A program made the position numbers and the translations under genes. A stretch of 64,000 bases of DNA from Akkermansiaceae bacterium UBA2367 (GTDB lineage Bacteria; Verrucomicrobiota; Verrucomicrobiia; Verrucomicrobiales; DEV007), in the NCBI GenBank assembly GCA_002344525.1, contig DDTJ01000034.1, forward strand, positions 1 to 64,000. Reading direction: 5' to 3'. Shown here one piece after another: positions 32,159 through 40,962 of the stretch. Every line of letters starts with the position of its first letter. Position 1 is the first letter of the stretch. Under the pieces are notes generated by a model that had not been told where the DNA came from, did not search any database, and saw only the letters and a program-made list of their open reading frames with translations.

Positions 32159-33119
32159 GAAACGACCGCACCTCTCTCTGTAAAATCACGCGACGAATGG
32201 CCGCCAACCGTCCATTTAAATGATTACCGAATTGCGAGAAATTTGCCCGGCGAATGCACCCAATAAAATGACTGGACGTTTCTATAACAAAAAAAACTCC
32301 AATTGAACAAAAAGATTTTACTGCGCTGTTTTCTTTAGTGATTCTCAATACAAGAAATCGATTGAATAAATCGTCCTCTGATGCCAGAGCTGGATGAATG
32401 CGTCCACTAGGGGAATGGTAATGCGCCATGCGAGCCTTGGGGCAAAAATACATCTTGCCAATACGGGCAAGCTTGAGGCCGAGGTCCACATCCTCATTCA
32501 TGGTGCAGCGGTGGAGAAAAAAATCGGAGAAGCCGCCAGCCTGATTGTAGGCAGACCGGCGTATCATGCTGTTGCCAGCACCAAGCCATTCAATAGGCTG
32601 TGGCGACTTCGGAACGGGATTGAAGCCAAAACGCAATAGGGGACCGACCACCCGCCCTTGCCAAGCCCCCTCTTCCAAGCCAAGTATGTATCGTAAATAG
32701 AATCGCCATGCACGTGTCGGCCTGGACCATGACTGATTGTTGAAGTCCGCCATCACCGCTGCCACGCTAGCATCGGATTCGATCAGTTTGAACATCTGTT
32801 CCACACAGTCCGGCTCCAGCTCAACGTCATCATCCAGCAATAACAAATAATCGCCAACCGCCTCGCTGATGGCCGCTTTTCGCTGGCGCACGGCATTCGG
32901 CGGCGTTACATGCAGCCTGCGCACATTCAACTCAGTGCTCCAGCGCGGCTGATCGATCAGCCTCGCAATCTCGTCCCCGTCGCTACCATCGGCCACCAGC
33001 ACCTCATCCACCTGGCAAGTTTGCGCAGCCAGAGAATTCAGCAGCCGCGCCAGCGATTCGGGACGCCCGATGGTGGGAACAATGACGCTGATCGAAGCGG
33101 ATGGCAAGGAATCGCTCAT
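32148..33119 (-). CDS. Glycosyltransferase family 2
   Basis: The 323-residue enzyme begins ASISVIVPTIGRPESLARLL, followed by VLVADGSDGD, a Ala/Val-Arg-Gln-Arg-Lys segment, YLLLLDDDVELEPD as the DxD motif (about 86-99), WLGAGNSMIRRSAYNQAGGF and NEDVDLGLKLARIGKMY as the catalytic ED region. All fit GT2. ATG at 33119 is preferred to a TTG six codons earlier. The 3' half is rather AT-rich, matching the SGNH gene it overlaps by 11 bp. The donor is unknown. Confidence 0.85.
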   Translation of the reverse strand: MSDSLPSASISVIVPTIGRPESLARLLNSLAAQTCQVDEVLVADGSDGDEIARLIDQPRWSTELNVRRLHVTPPNAVRQRKAAISEAVGDYLLLLDDDVELEPDCVEQMFKLIESDASVAAVMADFNNQSWSRPTRAWRFYLRYILGLEEGAWQGRVVGPLLRFGFNPVPKSPQPIEWLGAGNSMIRRSAYNQAGGFSDFFLHRCTMNEDVDLGLKLARIGKMYFCPKARMAHYHSPSGRIHPALASEDDLFNRFLVLRITKENSAVKSFCSIGVFFVIETSSHFIGCIRRANFSQFGNHLNGRLAAIRRVILQREVRSFHDK

Positions 33120-33139
33120 AGGGATGGCGGGAGGCAAAA

Positions 33140-34089
33140 TCAGGACACCCTGCGCATCCAGAAACTGGACGAGCCATGATGTCCGTTCGCCGTGCCTTGC
33201 GGTCGCAGGTCATCAACGATGGCCGGGTGTTCGAGGCTCAACCAGTAGTTTGCGGCAAAAACCTCAAAGGAGTTGTTAAAGGCCAGAAATGCCTCCAGCA
33301 AATACTGTTCGTTGAACGCAATGCGTTTTTCAATCAGCCATTCCGCCGGATAATCGTGCGGGAAAAAGATGTCATGCACATGCACCACCACACCAGGGGC
33401 CAGCGAAGGAAGAATTTCCAGAAATTCATGACACACGTCACTTCCGAACTTCACGGCATGACTGGAATCGATGAACAAGACATCGCCAGCCCGCAGCCGG
33501 GAGAACAGCTGAAGGTCGAGGCTCTCGACCGGCTCTTTTATCATCTCCATTTCGATCCGAGCCTCGGTCAGTCGTGGCTCCGGATAAGGTTCGATACAAA
33601 CCAAATCCCCCTTGCAACCTTCGGTTCGATTTTGCCTGAGCGCTTTGTCCGCGATGCGAGTCGAGTAACCACTTCCAATCTCAATCACACAACGCGGTTT
33701 CAAATCACGGAGCATCGAGTAGTAAAGTGCCGCGTCGAAGCGGCTGAAGTAATCGTTTTCAAAATCAAAGCCCTCGGGTTCAGACAACTGAGCGAGTTTT
33801 TCAATTTCGGAACGATACCGTTCACCAAGGCGCCGAATGAGCGCCGTCTGATCGGATAAATTGAAATGGATGGCGGAGAATTCGCGGCGGCGTTGGGTCT
33901 GCGACTGTGTGATTTTCGAAAATCAGGCAGCGGATCGTAGTAATGGATAGGCCTCACATGATAGCCCCAGCTATCTGCCAGTGTAGGATGGGAGCGAAGT
34001 AGAAACATGATGTGTCCCGCCAATTTCGATGGCAGGCAATGCAGGCCGGCCATCAATAAACGATCCCGGATGTTCAGTGGATTTTTCAT
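33140..34089 (-). pseudogene. Class I methyltransferase broken by a -1 frameshift in an A run
   Basis: The N-terminal 59 or so codons (MKNPLNIRDRLLMAGLHCLP onward, to DPLPDFRK) and the main body are in different frames. The change lies at a run of four A on the minus strand (plus-strand T run 33913-33916). Adding one A gives a continuous protein through RRREFSAIHFNLSDQ, ERYRSEIEKLAQLSEPEGFD and on to motif I CVIEIGSGYSTRIA, VLFIDSSHAVKFG and VVVHVHDIFFPHDYP. The restored protein (about 316 residues) is a methyltransferase of the Methyltransf_24-like type. Without repair, translation could begin only inside, at 33787. Mutation, slippage control or sequencing error are all possible. Confidence 0.8.
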
Positions 34090-34106
34090 TGATATTGTCT
34101 TGCCCT

Positions 34107-35294
34107 TTACCTTTGTCGGAGGGCAGTGTGGAACAGGTTTTCTATCTGCCGGTGGGAGAACGATCGCCCGCCAATTTCCAGTGCCATTGTCCCCAATGCC
34201 CAACGCAAGTCTGGCGAAGTCGAGAGGCGATGGACTGCGGAGGCAATCGAGGTTTTGTTAAAATCCGTCACCACTTCCGCCACCTCCGGATGACCCCGGG
34301 CCCAGCGCACCGCCGAGGAGTAGTCCGGCCCGTGAATGAGGATGGGCAGTCCTGCGGCCGTGTAATCCGTGAGCTTGCTCGGAAAGCAAAGGCTCATGTT
34401 CGGCCGGTCCTTCTCCTCAAACGACATGGGCGCGAACAACACATCCGCTTCCTCACGCATCCGGGCGATGAACTCTTCCGCCGGAACCAATCCCATCAGC
34501 TTCACATTCTCCCGCAGCAAACCGCTGGCCTCCGCCGCTTCCCGGCTGATCGGTCCATACAGATGCAGCCTGCCTCCAATGGATTCCAGTGCGGCGGCCA
34601 GATCCCGCAGGGCCTGGGCGTGCCCGCCCGTATTGATGGTTCCTCCAAAGACAAATACCAATGGCCTTTCCACATCTTCCTGCAGCCGCTCCGGAGGAGA
34701 GTCATGGTGAAGAGCATCTTTCGCCCGGGATGGATAGAGCACCGTCCCCTCCGTGCCATACCTCCGCCGATACTCCTCCTCCATGAAGGGCGACACGCAC
34801 AACCGCGACGCCGCCTCCCGGTAGCAGCGGGAAAATTGCCTGTTCACCCAGCGACAAACCGCAGGCGGAACCTTGACCATTCGCGGCCAGTCGTCATGCA
34901 CGATGAAATGCAAGGGCAGGCGATGCCGCCGGGCAAACGCGGCGGCGGTCATCCAGGAATAGCCATGCGCCACCGTCAGCACCGCTTCCGGTTGGAATCC
35001 TTTGCGCGCGGCGCGCATGGCTCTTGCCCGCCACGGGGCGGCCAGCGAGAGAAGCGACGACACCTGCCGGTGAAACCGGGTGTGCAGCAGACGTCGGCCT
35101 TTCAGCGTCACCTGGCGATACTCCACCCCCGCCAACCGCCGGTCTGGCCGGGAAACCTCCACCCCCGCCTCCACAATCCGCAACTTTTCCCGAGGATACG
35201 TTTGCAGCAGCCGATACAGCAGCGCCGAACCGTGATAGGATGACTCCACCGGAACGTCGCCGATGTAGAGGAGACGAGGCAAATCAATGCTCAT
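34107..35294 (-). CDS. Glycosyltransferase family 4-like
   Basis: The 395-residue GT-B protein starts LPRLLYIGDVPVESSYHGSA (acceptor domain, Gly-rich loop). VLTVAHGYSWMTAAAFARRH and LHFIVHDDWPRMV follow, then the donor domain VFVFGGTINTGGHAQALRDL, VKLMGLVPAEEFIARMREEA and FPSKLTDYTAAGLPILIHGP. The second Glu of EX7E is replaced by a Lys/Leu-containing stretch, as in several GT4 relatives. The start overlaps the stop of the next upstream GT4 gene by ATGA; the stop is 17 bp before the frameshifted methyltransferase start. Confidence 0.83.
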   Translation of the reverse strand: MSIDLPRLLYIGDVPVESSYHGSALLYRLLQTYPREKLRIVEAGVEVSRPDRRLAGVEYRQVTLKGRRLLHTRFHRQVSSLLSLAAPWRARAMRAARKGFQPEAVLTVAHGYSWMTAAAFARRHRLPLHFIVHDDWPRMVKVPPAVCRWVNRQFSRCYREAASRLCVSPFMEEEYRRRYGTEGTVLYPSRAKDALHHDSPPERLQEDVERPLVFVFGGTINTGGHAQALRDLAAALESIGGRLHLYGPISREAAEASGLLRENVKLMGLVPAEEFIARMREEADVLFAPMSFEEKDRPNMSLCFPSKLTDYTAAGLPILIHGPDYSSAVRWARGHPEVAEVVTDFNKTSIASAVHRLSTSPDLRWALGTMALEIGGRSFSHRQIENLFHTALRQR

Positions 35295-36547
35295 AACTGT
35301 TCAGGCACACGACTTGGGGTTAGCAACTCAGCAAACAGTTCTCCATAGCGACGGGCTTGCAGGACAACGTCATATTCGGCCTCAGCAATCTTACGGCATG
35401 AATGGCCCAATTTTCGGCGAAGATCATTGTCTTCCAACAATGCTTGAATGTGTCGCGCGAAACCAACGCAGTCTTCCGCTTCGGCGAGCAGGCCGGTGAT
35501 TCCCGGGCGGACCAGATCCGGAACCCCGCCGACATTGAACGAGACCAACGGTGTGCCGCACGCCATGCTTTCCTGCAACACCAGCGGGAGATTGTCCGCT
35601 CTGGTGGGAAATACGAACAGATCGGCGGCGGAAAAGACCTGGGTTTTCAACAAATCGTCATGGATGTATCCCAGCTCGAATGTCTGCATGCCATGCCCCT
35701 GCGCTGTGTCACGCTTCGTCTTTCCCATAATCACCAATGATATTTTCGCCCGCAACGCTTCCGGCAGCCTCAGCAGGGCTTCCGACAAAAGATCGCCGCC
35801 CTTGCGTTTATCCGCCATGTCCGCGGCGGCAAACAAAACCAATAGTCTGTCCTGCGGAAGGCCGAGCAAGTCCCTGCACATCCGCTGGTCGAGCGGACGA
35901 AACACCTTCAGGTCGATGCCATTCGGAATCCACTCGATCCGGCATTCTCCGAGCAGACTTTGGCGAACCAGACGTTCTATCCAGCGGCTGATGGCGATGA
36001 TCGTGACGCGGGAATGGGTGAAGGCCCGCTTTTTCAATTTCCACTCCAGCGCCGTCGCGTCCCGGCGGATCGCCGGATAGATTTCCGGATAGGGACACAC
36101 TCCGCATCCCGATTTCCATCGCTCACAGTCGAAACTGTAAATGCAATGTCCCGTAAAGGACCACATATCATGCAATGTCAGAACAGCGGGGCGAAACGCA
36201 GCCAATCGGGGCAAGGCCATATAGGAGAAGAAATTGCCATGCAGATTGTGGAAGTTCAACACATCCACCCCCGCAAATTGCGGCTGTTTGGCCCATCTGA
36301 AGCTACTCAAGGAACTCAGATTGCCCAATCCCGCCTTGGGCAGCAAATACCCCAAAGCCCGCTCCCCGAGGCGCATCACCCGACCCGCTTGCGGCAGAGC
36401 GCCCGTGAAGACGTCCGATTGACCGCTTCGCGCAGCCACCAACATCCGGGAGTCAAACCCGGCTTGCCGCAGACCTCGATGCAGACGGGCCGCCGCCAGG
36501 CCCGCCCCTCCACCGGCATCCGTTTGACTGACGACTCCGATCTTCAA
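35291..36547 (-). CDS. Glycosyltransferase family 4 (WcaC-like)
   Basis: The 418-residue protein begins MKIGVVSQTDAGGGAGLAAA, with the Gly-Gly-Ala-Gly loop and LHDMWSFTGHC and the CGVCPYPE segment that mark WcaC-type GT4 enzymes. The donor domain follows, with LVLFAAADMADKRKGGDLLS, IHDDLLKTQVFSAADLFVFP and the EX7E-type PLVLQESMACGTPLVSFNVG. The cysteine-containing insert is a known feature of this branch. It overlaps the radical-SAM fusion gene upstream and the next GT4 gene downstream by 4 nt each, so the three are likely made in fixed ratio. Confidence 0.87.
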   Translation of the reverse strand: MKIGVVSQTDAGGGAGLAAARLHRGLRQAGFDSRMLVAARSGQSDVFTGALPQAGRVMRLGERALGYLLPKAGLGNLSSLSSFRWAKQPQFAGVDVLNFHNLHGNFFSYMALPRLAAFRPAVLTLHDMWSFTGHCIYSFDCERWKSGCGVCPYPEIYPAIRRDATALEWKLKKRAFTHSRVTIIAISRWIERLVRQSLLGECRIEWIPNGIDLKVFRPLDQRMCRDLLGLPQDRLLVLFAAADMADKRKGGDLLSEALLRLPEALRAKISLVIMGKTKRDTAQGHGMQTFELGYIHDDLLKTQVFSAADLFVFPTRADNLPLVLQESMACGTPLVSFNVGGVPDLVRPGITGLLAEAEDCVGFARHIQALLEDNDLRRKLGHSCRKIAEAEYDVVLQARRYGELFAELLTPSRVPEQL

Positions 36548-38844
36548 ATGATGCTCCTGTGCAAATGGGTGAAAACGGGATGAATTCCCCCAGCCGCCAC
36601 TTGTTTCAGAGATACCAGCCGGTCGTTTCTGCCGCGTTCTTCCAGAAAGGCCTGAATCTTGCCCCCGCGCGTGTAGTCGATTGCCAGATAGGGAGCTCCC
36701 AAAGTCTCGGCAAACAACACGGAATGGAAGCGCATGCAGAGATTCATTTTGCTCCGGCGCATCGCGTCCAGCAATTCGGATGGAGACATGGGCAGCCTCG
36801 CCACGTGGAGCGACTCCGGCGGGACCCCATGATTTTCAACCAGCCGAGCGGCCAGTCGCCGGTTGAATTTACGATCATCGCCTCCCACCGAGAAGGAATG
36901 CATCGGATAAAGTCCGACACGCAGCCCTCCTTCTGTGATGAGACGGGCCAGAAAAGCCTCCAGCCCTCTTTCGAAGGCTTCCTTTTTGCTTTGAAACTCA
37001 TCCGCCGTCATGTCTCCCGCGTAGTCTGTTCCCCATTCCCGGAGAAAGCAGGCCACATCCACAGCATCGCCCTCGGGGCCGGAAAGCGACATCTTCTCAT
37101 GCGAATGAGCGTTCCTCCACGCGCGGACATAATCCGTGGCCGGATCCTCCACCACCCGGGCCTCCCTTTGAAACTCCTCCACACAGCGGCGGGTGGATTT
37201 CCCATCGCGCAAGGTGATGAGATTGGCCAGCCGGAGAATCTCCTTCACCGTCCGGATGTAGCGGGGATTCGTCAGCGGACCGATACCACAGCCTTCCACC
37301 CGTGTTGTCTTGCCCCGCTTTTGCGCCTGGATGAAGGCATACAGGATGTGATTGAGGGCTTCCAAATCCATCAATGGGCCACCACCCACCACCACCTCAT
37401 CGGCCGACTGGCAAGCCTCGCGAAACTCGGCCTCGAATGTTTCCACGATCCGCATGTCCGGAAGCCCCAGCTCCAGCAATGTGTGCCGACTGACAAAGGG
37501 ATGCAGGCTCGACAGGATAATCTCTTCCGGGGGCCGCGATCGTTTTTTCAAACGTTCCACAATCGTGACGAGAATCGCCTTGTCCCCCGCTGTTTCGGTT
37601 CCATACCAGCCCACAATCAGAACCTTCCCGCCGGCTAGCGTGTCCGGAGTGGTGATGGTGGCAGCGGCGGGCAGTCGGCCGGCCTTGGCGGTTAACGTCG
37701 CGCAGTCGAACCGGCAGGCGTTGCGGCGGCATTTCCAATAAAAGCCCACCTTTTCCCGAAAGGTTTCCGGAACGTGGTAATCGTGAATGCAGTCGTCACA
37801 ATGCTGTTGGCGGATCTCCTGGCGTTTGCGCAAGTTCCCGAAATACACCTTTCCGGCCGTTCCCCGCTGAAGGATGCTTCCCAGATTCGGCGATTTCGGG
37901 GAGCAGTAGAGCAGCTCCCCCCGCGAGGTGAGAATAACCGTATCGTGATGGTAGGGGCAGCCCGTGGTTCGCGGCTTGCCTTCCGCCAGCATGCCACGGA
38001 TGCTGCGATAAGTCTTCTGGACCGCCGAACTCGGCTCATATTCCGTGGCGGCCCGATAAAAAAACAGGCCCAAATGATACCGCTCCAGTTCGTTGAAGCT
38101 GCGAATGAAATCCGCCTGCGGCGCGTTGTAAAGCCGGTCGATGAATTCCGCCACGCGGAAGCGGCCATAGAAGCCATTGCCCTCCGCCCAATCGAGCAGA
38201 TCATCCACATGACTTACATTGCTCTTGGTGATGGTGCAGCCGAACGAAGTGGATATGTCTTCGCTTCTGAATCGTTCCAGACATCCCAGAGCGGAGGCAA
38301 AATTCCCCGCCCGCCCGCGCACGGTATCATGCACTTCTCCCAAGCCGTCCAGCGAGACCATGACCGAGAACCCCACCCCCTCCTCACGGCAGATACGCGC
38401 GCACTCCAGCACCTGCTCCTCCACGATCTTTTCTCGTATCGCGTTTGTGATCATGGAGGCATGGGCCACACGGGGACGCCGGCGCGCGATGACACGGAAA
38501 ATCTCCGGCAGATCCTTGCGCAACGTCGGCTCTCCACCCGTCACACCGATGTTGTCCACTTTCGAGAATACCGGTTCATCCAACACGTCCCGCAATTCTT
38601 CCGCGCTAATCTCATGATCTTTTTTTTGCTGCCAAATCAGGCACATCTGACAGCGAGAATTGCAAATATCATTGACCATCATGCTGATAGCCCGAGGCTT
38701 CAACGGAAGCACACTGCCCAGCGCATGCACGCGCAAATCCCGCCACGCCATCAGCGAGAGATTCCTGGCCGCACGGAGGCGGCTCCGGATTCCCGGCGAA
38801 ATGCGCCCGACAATCGTCTTCCTTATTCGTGTGAATGGCATCAT
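36544..38844 (-). CDS. Radical SAM - polysaccharide pyruvyltransferase fusion
   Basis: This 766-residue protein joins two enzymes. Residues about 50-390 form a radical SAM domain: the cluster motif Cys61-x3-Cys65-x2-Cys68 (ICNSRCQMC), GVTGGEPTLRKDLPEI as the SAM-binding GGE motif, and a SPASM-like tail with more cysteines (GCPYHHDTVI, ELLYCSPKSPN, QHCDDCIHD, a CRRNACRFDC end). Residues about 405-745 match CsaB/WcaK-type polysaccharide pyruvyl transferases: GWYGTETAGDKAILVTIVE, then VVGGGPLMDLEAL and LCMRFHSVLFAETLGAPYLA. The second half would add a pyruvate ketal from PEP to a sugar; the first could perform a radical reaction on the same glycan or its precursor. The long Cys-rich join argues for one polypeptide. 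ATG at 38844 overlaps the upstream methyltransferase stop as ATGA. Confidence 0.88.
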   Translation of the reverse strand: MMPFTRIRKTIVGRISPGIRSRLRAARNLSLMAWRDLRVHALGSVLPLKPRAISMMVNDICNSRCQMCLIWQQKKDHEISAEELRDVLDEPVFSKVDNIGVTGGEPTLRKDLPEIFRVIARRRPRVAHASMITNAIREKIVEEQVLECARICREEGVGFSVMVSLDGLGEVHDTVRGRAGNFASALGCLERFRSEDISTSFGCTITKSNVSHVDDLLDWAEGNGFYGRFRVAEFIDRLYNAPQADFIRSFNELERYHLGLFFYRAATEYEPSSAVQKTYRSIRGMLAEGKPRTTGCPYHHDTVILTSRGELLYCSPKSPNLGSILQRGTAGKVYFGNLRKRQEIRQQHCDDCIHDYHVPETFREKVGFYWKCRRNACRFDCATLTAKAGRLPAAATITTPDTLAGGKVLIVGWYGTETAGDKAILVTIVERLKKRSRPPEEIILSSLHPFVSRHTLLELGLPDMRIVETFEAEFREACQSADEVVVGGGPLMDLEALNHILYAFIQAQKRGKTTRVEGCGIGPLTNPRYIRTVKEILRLANLITLRDGKSTRRCVEEFQREARVVEDPATDYVRAWRNAHSHEKMSLSGPEGDAVDVACFLREWGTDYAGDMTADEFQSKKEAFERGLEAFLARLITEGGLRVGLYPMHSFSVGGDDRKFNRRLAARLVENHGVPPESLHVARLPMSPSELLDAMRRSKMNLCMRFHSVLFAETLGAPYLAIDYTRGGKIQAFLEERGRNDRLVSLKQVAAGGIHPVFTHLHRSII

Positions 38845-39647
38845 ATCCCCGATGCTTTTTTTGCGAACCAGCACAGATTGGCCGCGCTCCGCCACGAATT
38901 CGGGAGAAGCGCGTCACCCGCCAGCGCCAGAACATTGATCGTCGCGACCAAAGGGGAGAGCAGAAGCGCCCTGCCCGTGCAGAATTGCTGAGGCTTGTCA
39001 GGTTGACGGCGGCTTAACATCCAGTCCATGCAGACCAACAAGGCCGCGCTCGAGTATACGGAGCCGCTGAAATCGATGCTGATTTCCGTGAACCGGTGTT
39101 TCAAAAGCATCTGCCTCAAGCCCAAATCGGTATAACGACGGAAATCGTATGGCTCGAGATGCACCGGACTCAGATGAGGAACGGAACCGAGAAGGATTCC
39201 CCCGGGCTTCAAAACCCGGCCGATTTCACTCAAAGAAGCATCCGGGTCCAACACATGCTCCAATACCTGATTGAACAGAACGACATCCACGCTTGCTTCA
39301 GGAAGCGGAATGCTTTCGGCCGTTCCAATGTGATATTCGATGCCAGTGCCTCCTCCCCCATTCGAAGGAAGACTTTCTTCGACATCCACGGCAAGATAAC
39401 GCCCGATTTTCCCCGCAAAGCATTGACGATAGGGGCTCCGGCCCGCGCCCACGTCCAGAAACACCAAGTCATGCGCGGGAAGTGCCGCCGCCTGCCTTTC
39501 CAGAAAGGTGCGGACATGCCGCACATTCACGTAATTGAACGAGCCTATCGTGTTTCGGGGATGACGCCCGAGTAACAACGGGGCCAGCCTGCTTACAAGA
39601 GCATTTTTGATTCGTAAGATCATTTGGTTATGAGGGGTTGGACTCAT
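38841..39647 (-). CDS. SAM-dependent methyltransferase
   Basis: This class I methyltransferase of about 268 residues has motif I LVFLDVGAGRSPYRQC, an acidic strand-2 end AVDVEES, IPLPEASVDVVLFNQVLEHV (motif post I and II of the Methyltransf_11 family) and LKPGGILLGSVPHLSPVHLE. The C-terminal hydrophobic part (SVYSSAALLVCMDWML and LLLSPLVATINVLALAGD) may associate with membrane. In the glycan locus it most likely O-methylates a sugar. ATG 39647 overlaps the acyltransferase end by 20 bp; ATG 39623, just after it, is equally good. The stop overlaps the radical-SAM fusion start by 4 nt. Confidence 0.82.
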   Translation of the reverse strand: MSPTPHNQMILRIKNALVSRLAPLLLGRHPRNTIGSFNYVNVRHVRTFLERQAAALPAHDLVFLDVGAGRSPYRQCFAGKIGRYLAVDVEESLPSNGGGGTGIEYHIGTAESIPLPEASVDVVLFNQVLEHVLDPDASLSEIGRVLKPGGILLGSVPHLSPVHLEPYDFRRYTDLGLRQMLLKHRFTEISIDFSGSVYSSAALLVCMDWMLSRRQPDKPQQFCTGRALLLSPLVATINVLALAGDALLPNSWRSAANLCWFAKKASGI

Positions 39648-40188
39648 CAGACCAACGCCAAATTTTGGTTTGGTCGTTTCGTTGCAAGTCTTTGATTTTT
39701 CGTGCCGGCACTCCAGCAGCAATGCAATTCGGAGGAATATCCGAAATCACCACACTGCCTGCTCCAATCACCACATCATTCCCAATCGTTACTCCGGCCA
39801 ATATTGTTACATTCACACCGCACCAGACACGGTGTCCAATATGAATTGGCTCTCCAAATGGCTTAAGTGTAACAGGATCATGTGTAGCGGAGTTGAGAGT
39901 GAGACCTCCCGCCGCAAGAAAATCATCTCCGATAATAATAGGCGCATAATTCCATATTCTGGAAAAACTGCCAATCCCACAATTTTCTCCGAGTTCAAGG
40001 CCACCTTTGTTTCGTATGTGCAAATTACGGCCTATTGTAAAATTTTTCCCATGTTGCACGCGCATCAACTGTAGATATCTCTTGCGCCATTTTTGCGGGC
40101 GTTCGCCAATCCCGGTTCTTCCGATCCCGCACTCCCACTCTGCCAGAGTATTTAGAAGAATCTCCAGTATTTTAAATCGCAATCGCAT
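39628..40188 (-). CDS. Hexapeptide-repeat O-acyltransferase
   Basis: The 186-residue protein is a left-handed beta-helix acetyltransferase of the CatB/WbbJ/MaA type. Repeating hexapeptides are visible in GENCGIGSFSRIWNYAPIII, in the IGHRVWCGVNVTILAGVTIG stretch and in GNDVVIGAGSVVISDIPPNC. The loop SATHDPV carries the expected catalytic His. It would acetylate a sugar hydroxyl with acetyl-CoA in the cytoplasm. The gene is markedly AT-rich, like the TylF-like gene and the 3' half of wzt beside it, so the three may have arrived together. The start ATG at 40188 is 3 bp after the TylF-like gene ends. Confidence 0.85.
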   Translation of the reverse strand: MRLRFKILEILLNTLAEWECGIGRTGIGERPQKWRKRYLQLMRVQHGKNFTIGRNLHIRNKGGLELGENCGIGSFSRIWNYAPIIIGDDFLAAGGLTLNSATHDPVTLKPFGEPIHIGHRVWCGVNVTILAGVTIGNDVVIGAGSVVISDIPPNCIAAGVPARKIKDLQRNDQTKIWRWSDESNPS

Positions 40189-40191
40189 ATG

Positions 40192-40962
40192 TCAATATTT
40201 CACGCCGATACGTCCTGTGTAGTCAATTCGATTCAGCAGAATATGTATTTTATGCTTTTGGAAAAATTCATCAGTGGCCTTACGCGCGCCGGCCCAATGC
40301 CCATAATCATCAATAATGATCACGCCCCCTGAAGAAATCCTTGGGTATAAATTTTCCAATTCATGACGGGTAGACCCATACCAGTCGGTGTCGAGTCGAA
40401 GCAGTGCGATTTTGTCCGGAGCGACAGCAGGTATAGTGTCTTCAACCTTCCCCTTTACATAAAACGTCTTTTCATCTGGATAGCCTGTGTTTCTGATAAT
40501 CCCCATCACCTCTTCCAATGGAGAATATGTCATCTTACCGCCTTGATTTGCGATTTCGTGAAATGATTGTTGTGCGGATGTTCCGGTAATCGATATATCT
40601 TCAGAGGTTGGCTCAACCATTCCTTCATATGTATCGTATAAATAGCATTCCCGACTTAGATCGCCAAGAGACTTTAATGTCATCATCGCCGCCATCATGC
40701 TGCCGCCTTTCCATACACCGCACTCCACAAAAGCACCCGGCACCCGGTTATTGGTCAGGTATCGCACCGCATTGCAGAGCGCGACGATACGCTCAGGCGA
40801 AGTATAAGTGTATGGTAAGACATTTTTGATTGTTAGGATGTCCTCATTGCTAAAGTCGGGAGGGAAAGACGAAACTTCTGATTTCCGCTTTCCCTGATAA
40901 CGAATGATGTCAACTCCAAAAGACCTTATTACACTCCGGATGTAGTTATTCAGTGGTTTCAT
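40192..40962 (-). CDS. TylF/MycF-like macrocin O-methyltransferase
   Basis: This 256-residue protein belongs to the TylF family of metal-dependent sugar O-methyltransferases. Key parts are GAFVECGVWKGGSMMAAM (motif I), CYLYDTYEGMVEPT (the family DTFEGM-like motif), ALLRLDTDWYGSTRHELENL (metal-binding Asp) and GGVIIIDDYGHWAGARKATD (second metal site). Family members methylate deoxysugars of macrolides, and in this place a glycan sugar is likely. ATG 40962 overlaps the wzt stop by ATGA. The gene is AT-rich relative to the upstream half of wzt. Confidence 0.88.
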   Translation of the reverse strand: MKPLNNYIRSVIRSFGVDIIRYQGKRKSEVSSFPPDFSNEDILTIKNVLPYTYTSPERIVALCNAVRYLTNNRVPGAFVECGVWKGGSMMAAMMTLKSLGDLSRECYLYDTYEGMVEPTSEDISITGTSAQQSFHEIANQGGKMTYSPLEEVMGIIRNTGYPDEKTFYVKGKVEDTIPAVAPDKIALLRLDTDWYGSTRHELENLYPRISSGGVIIIDDYGHWAGARKATDEFFQKHKIHILLNRIDYTGRIGVKY

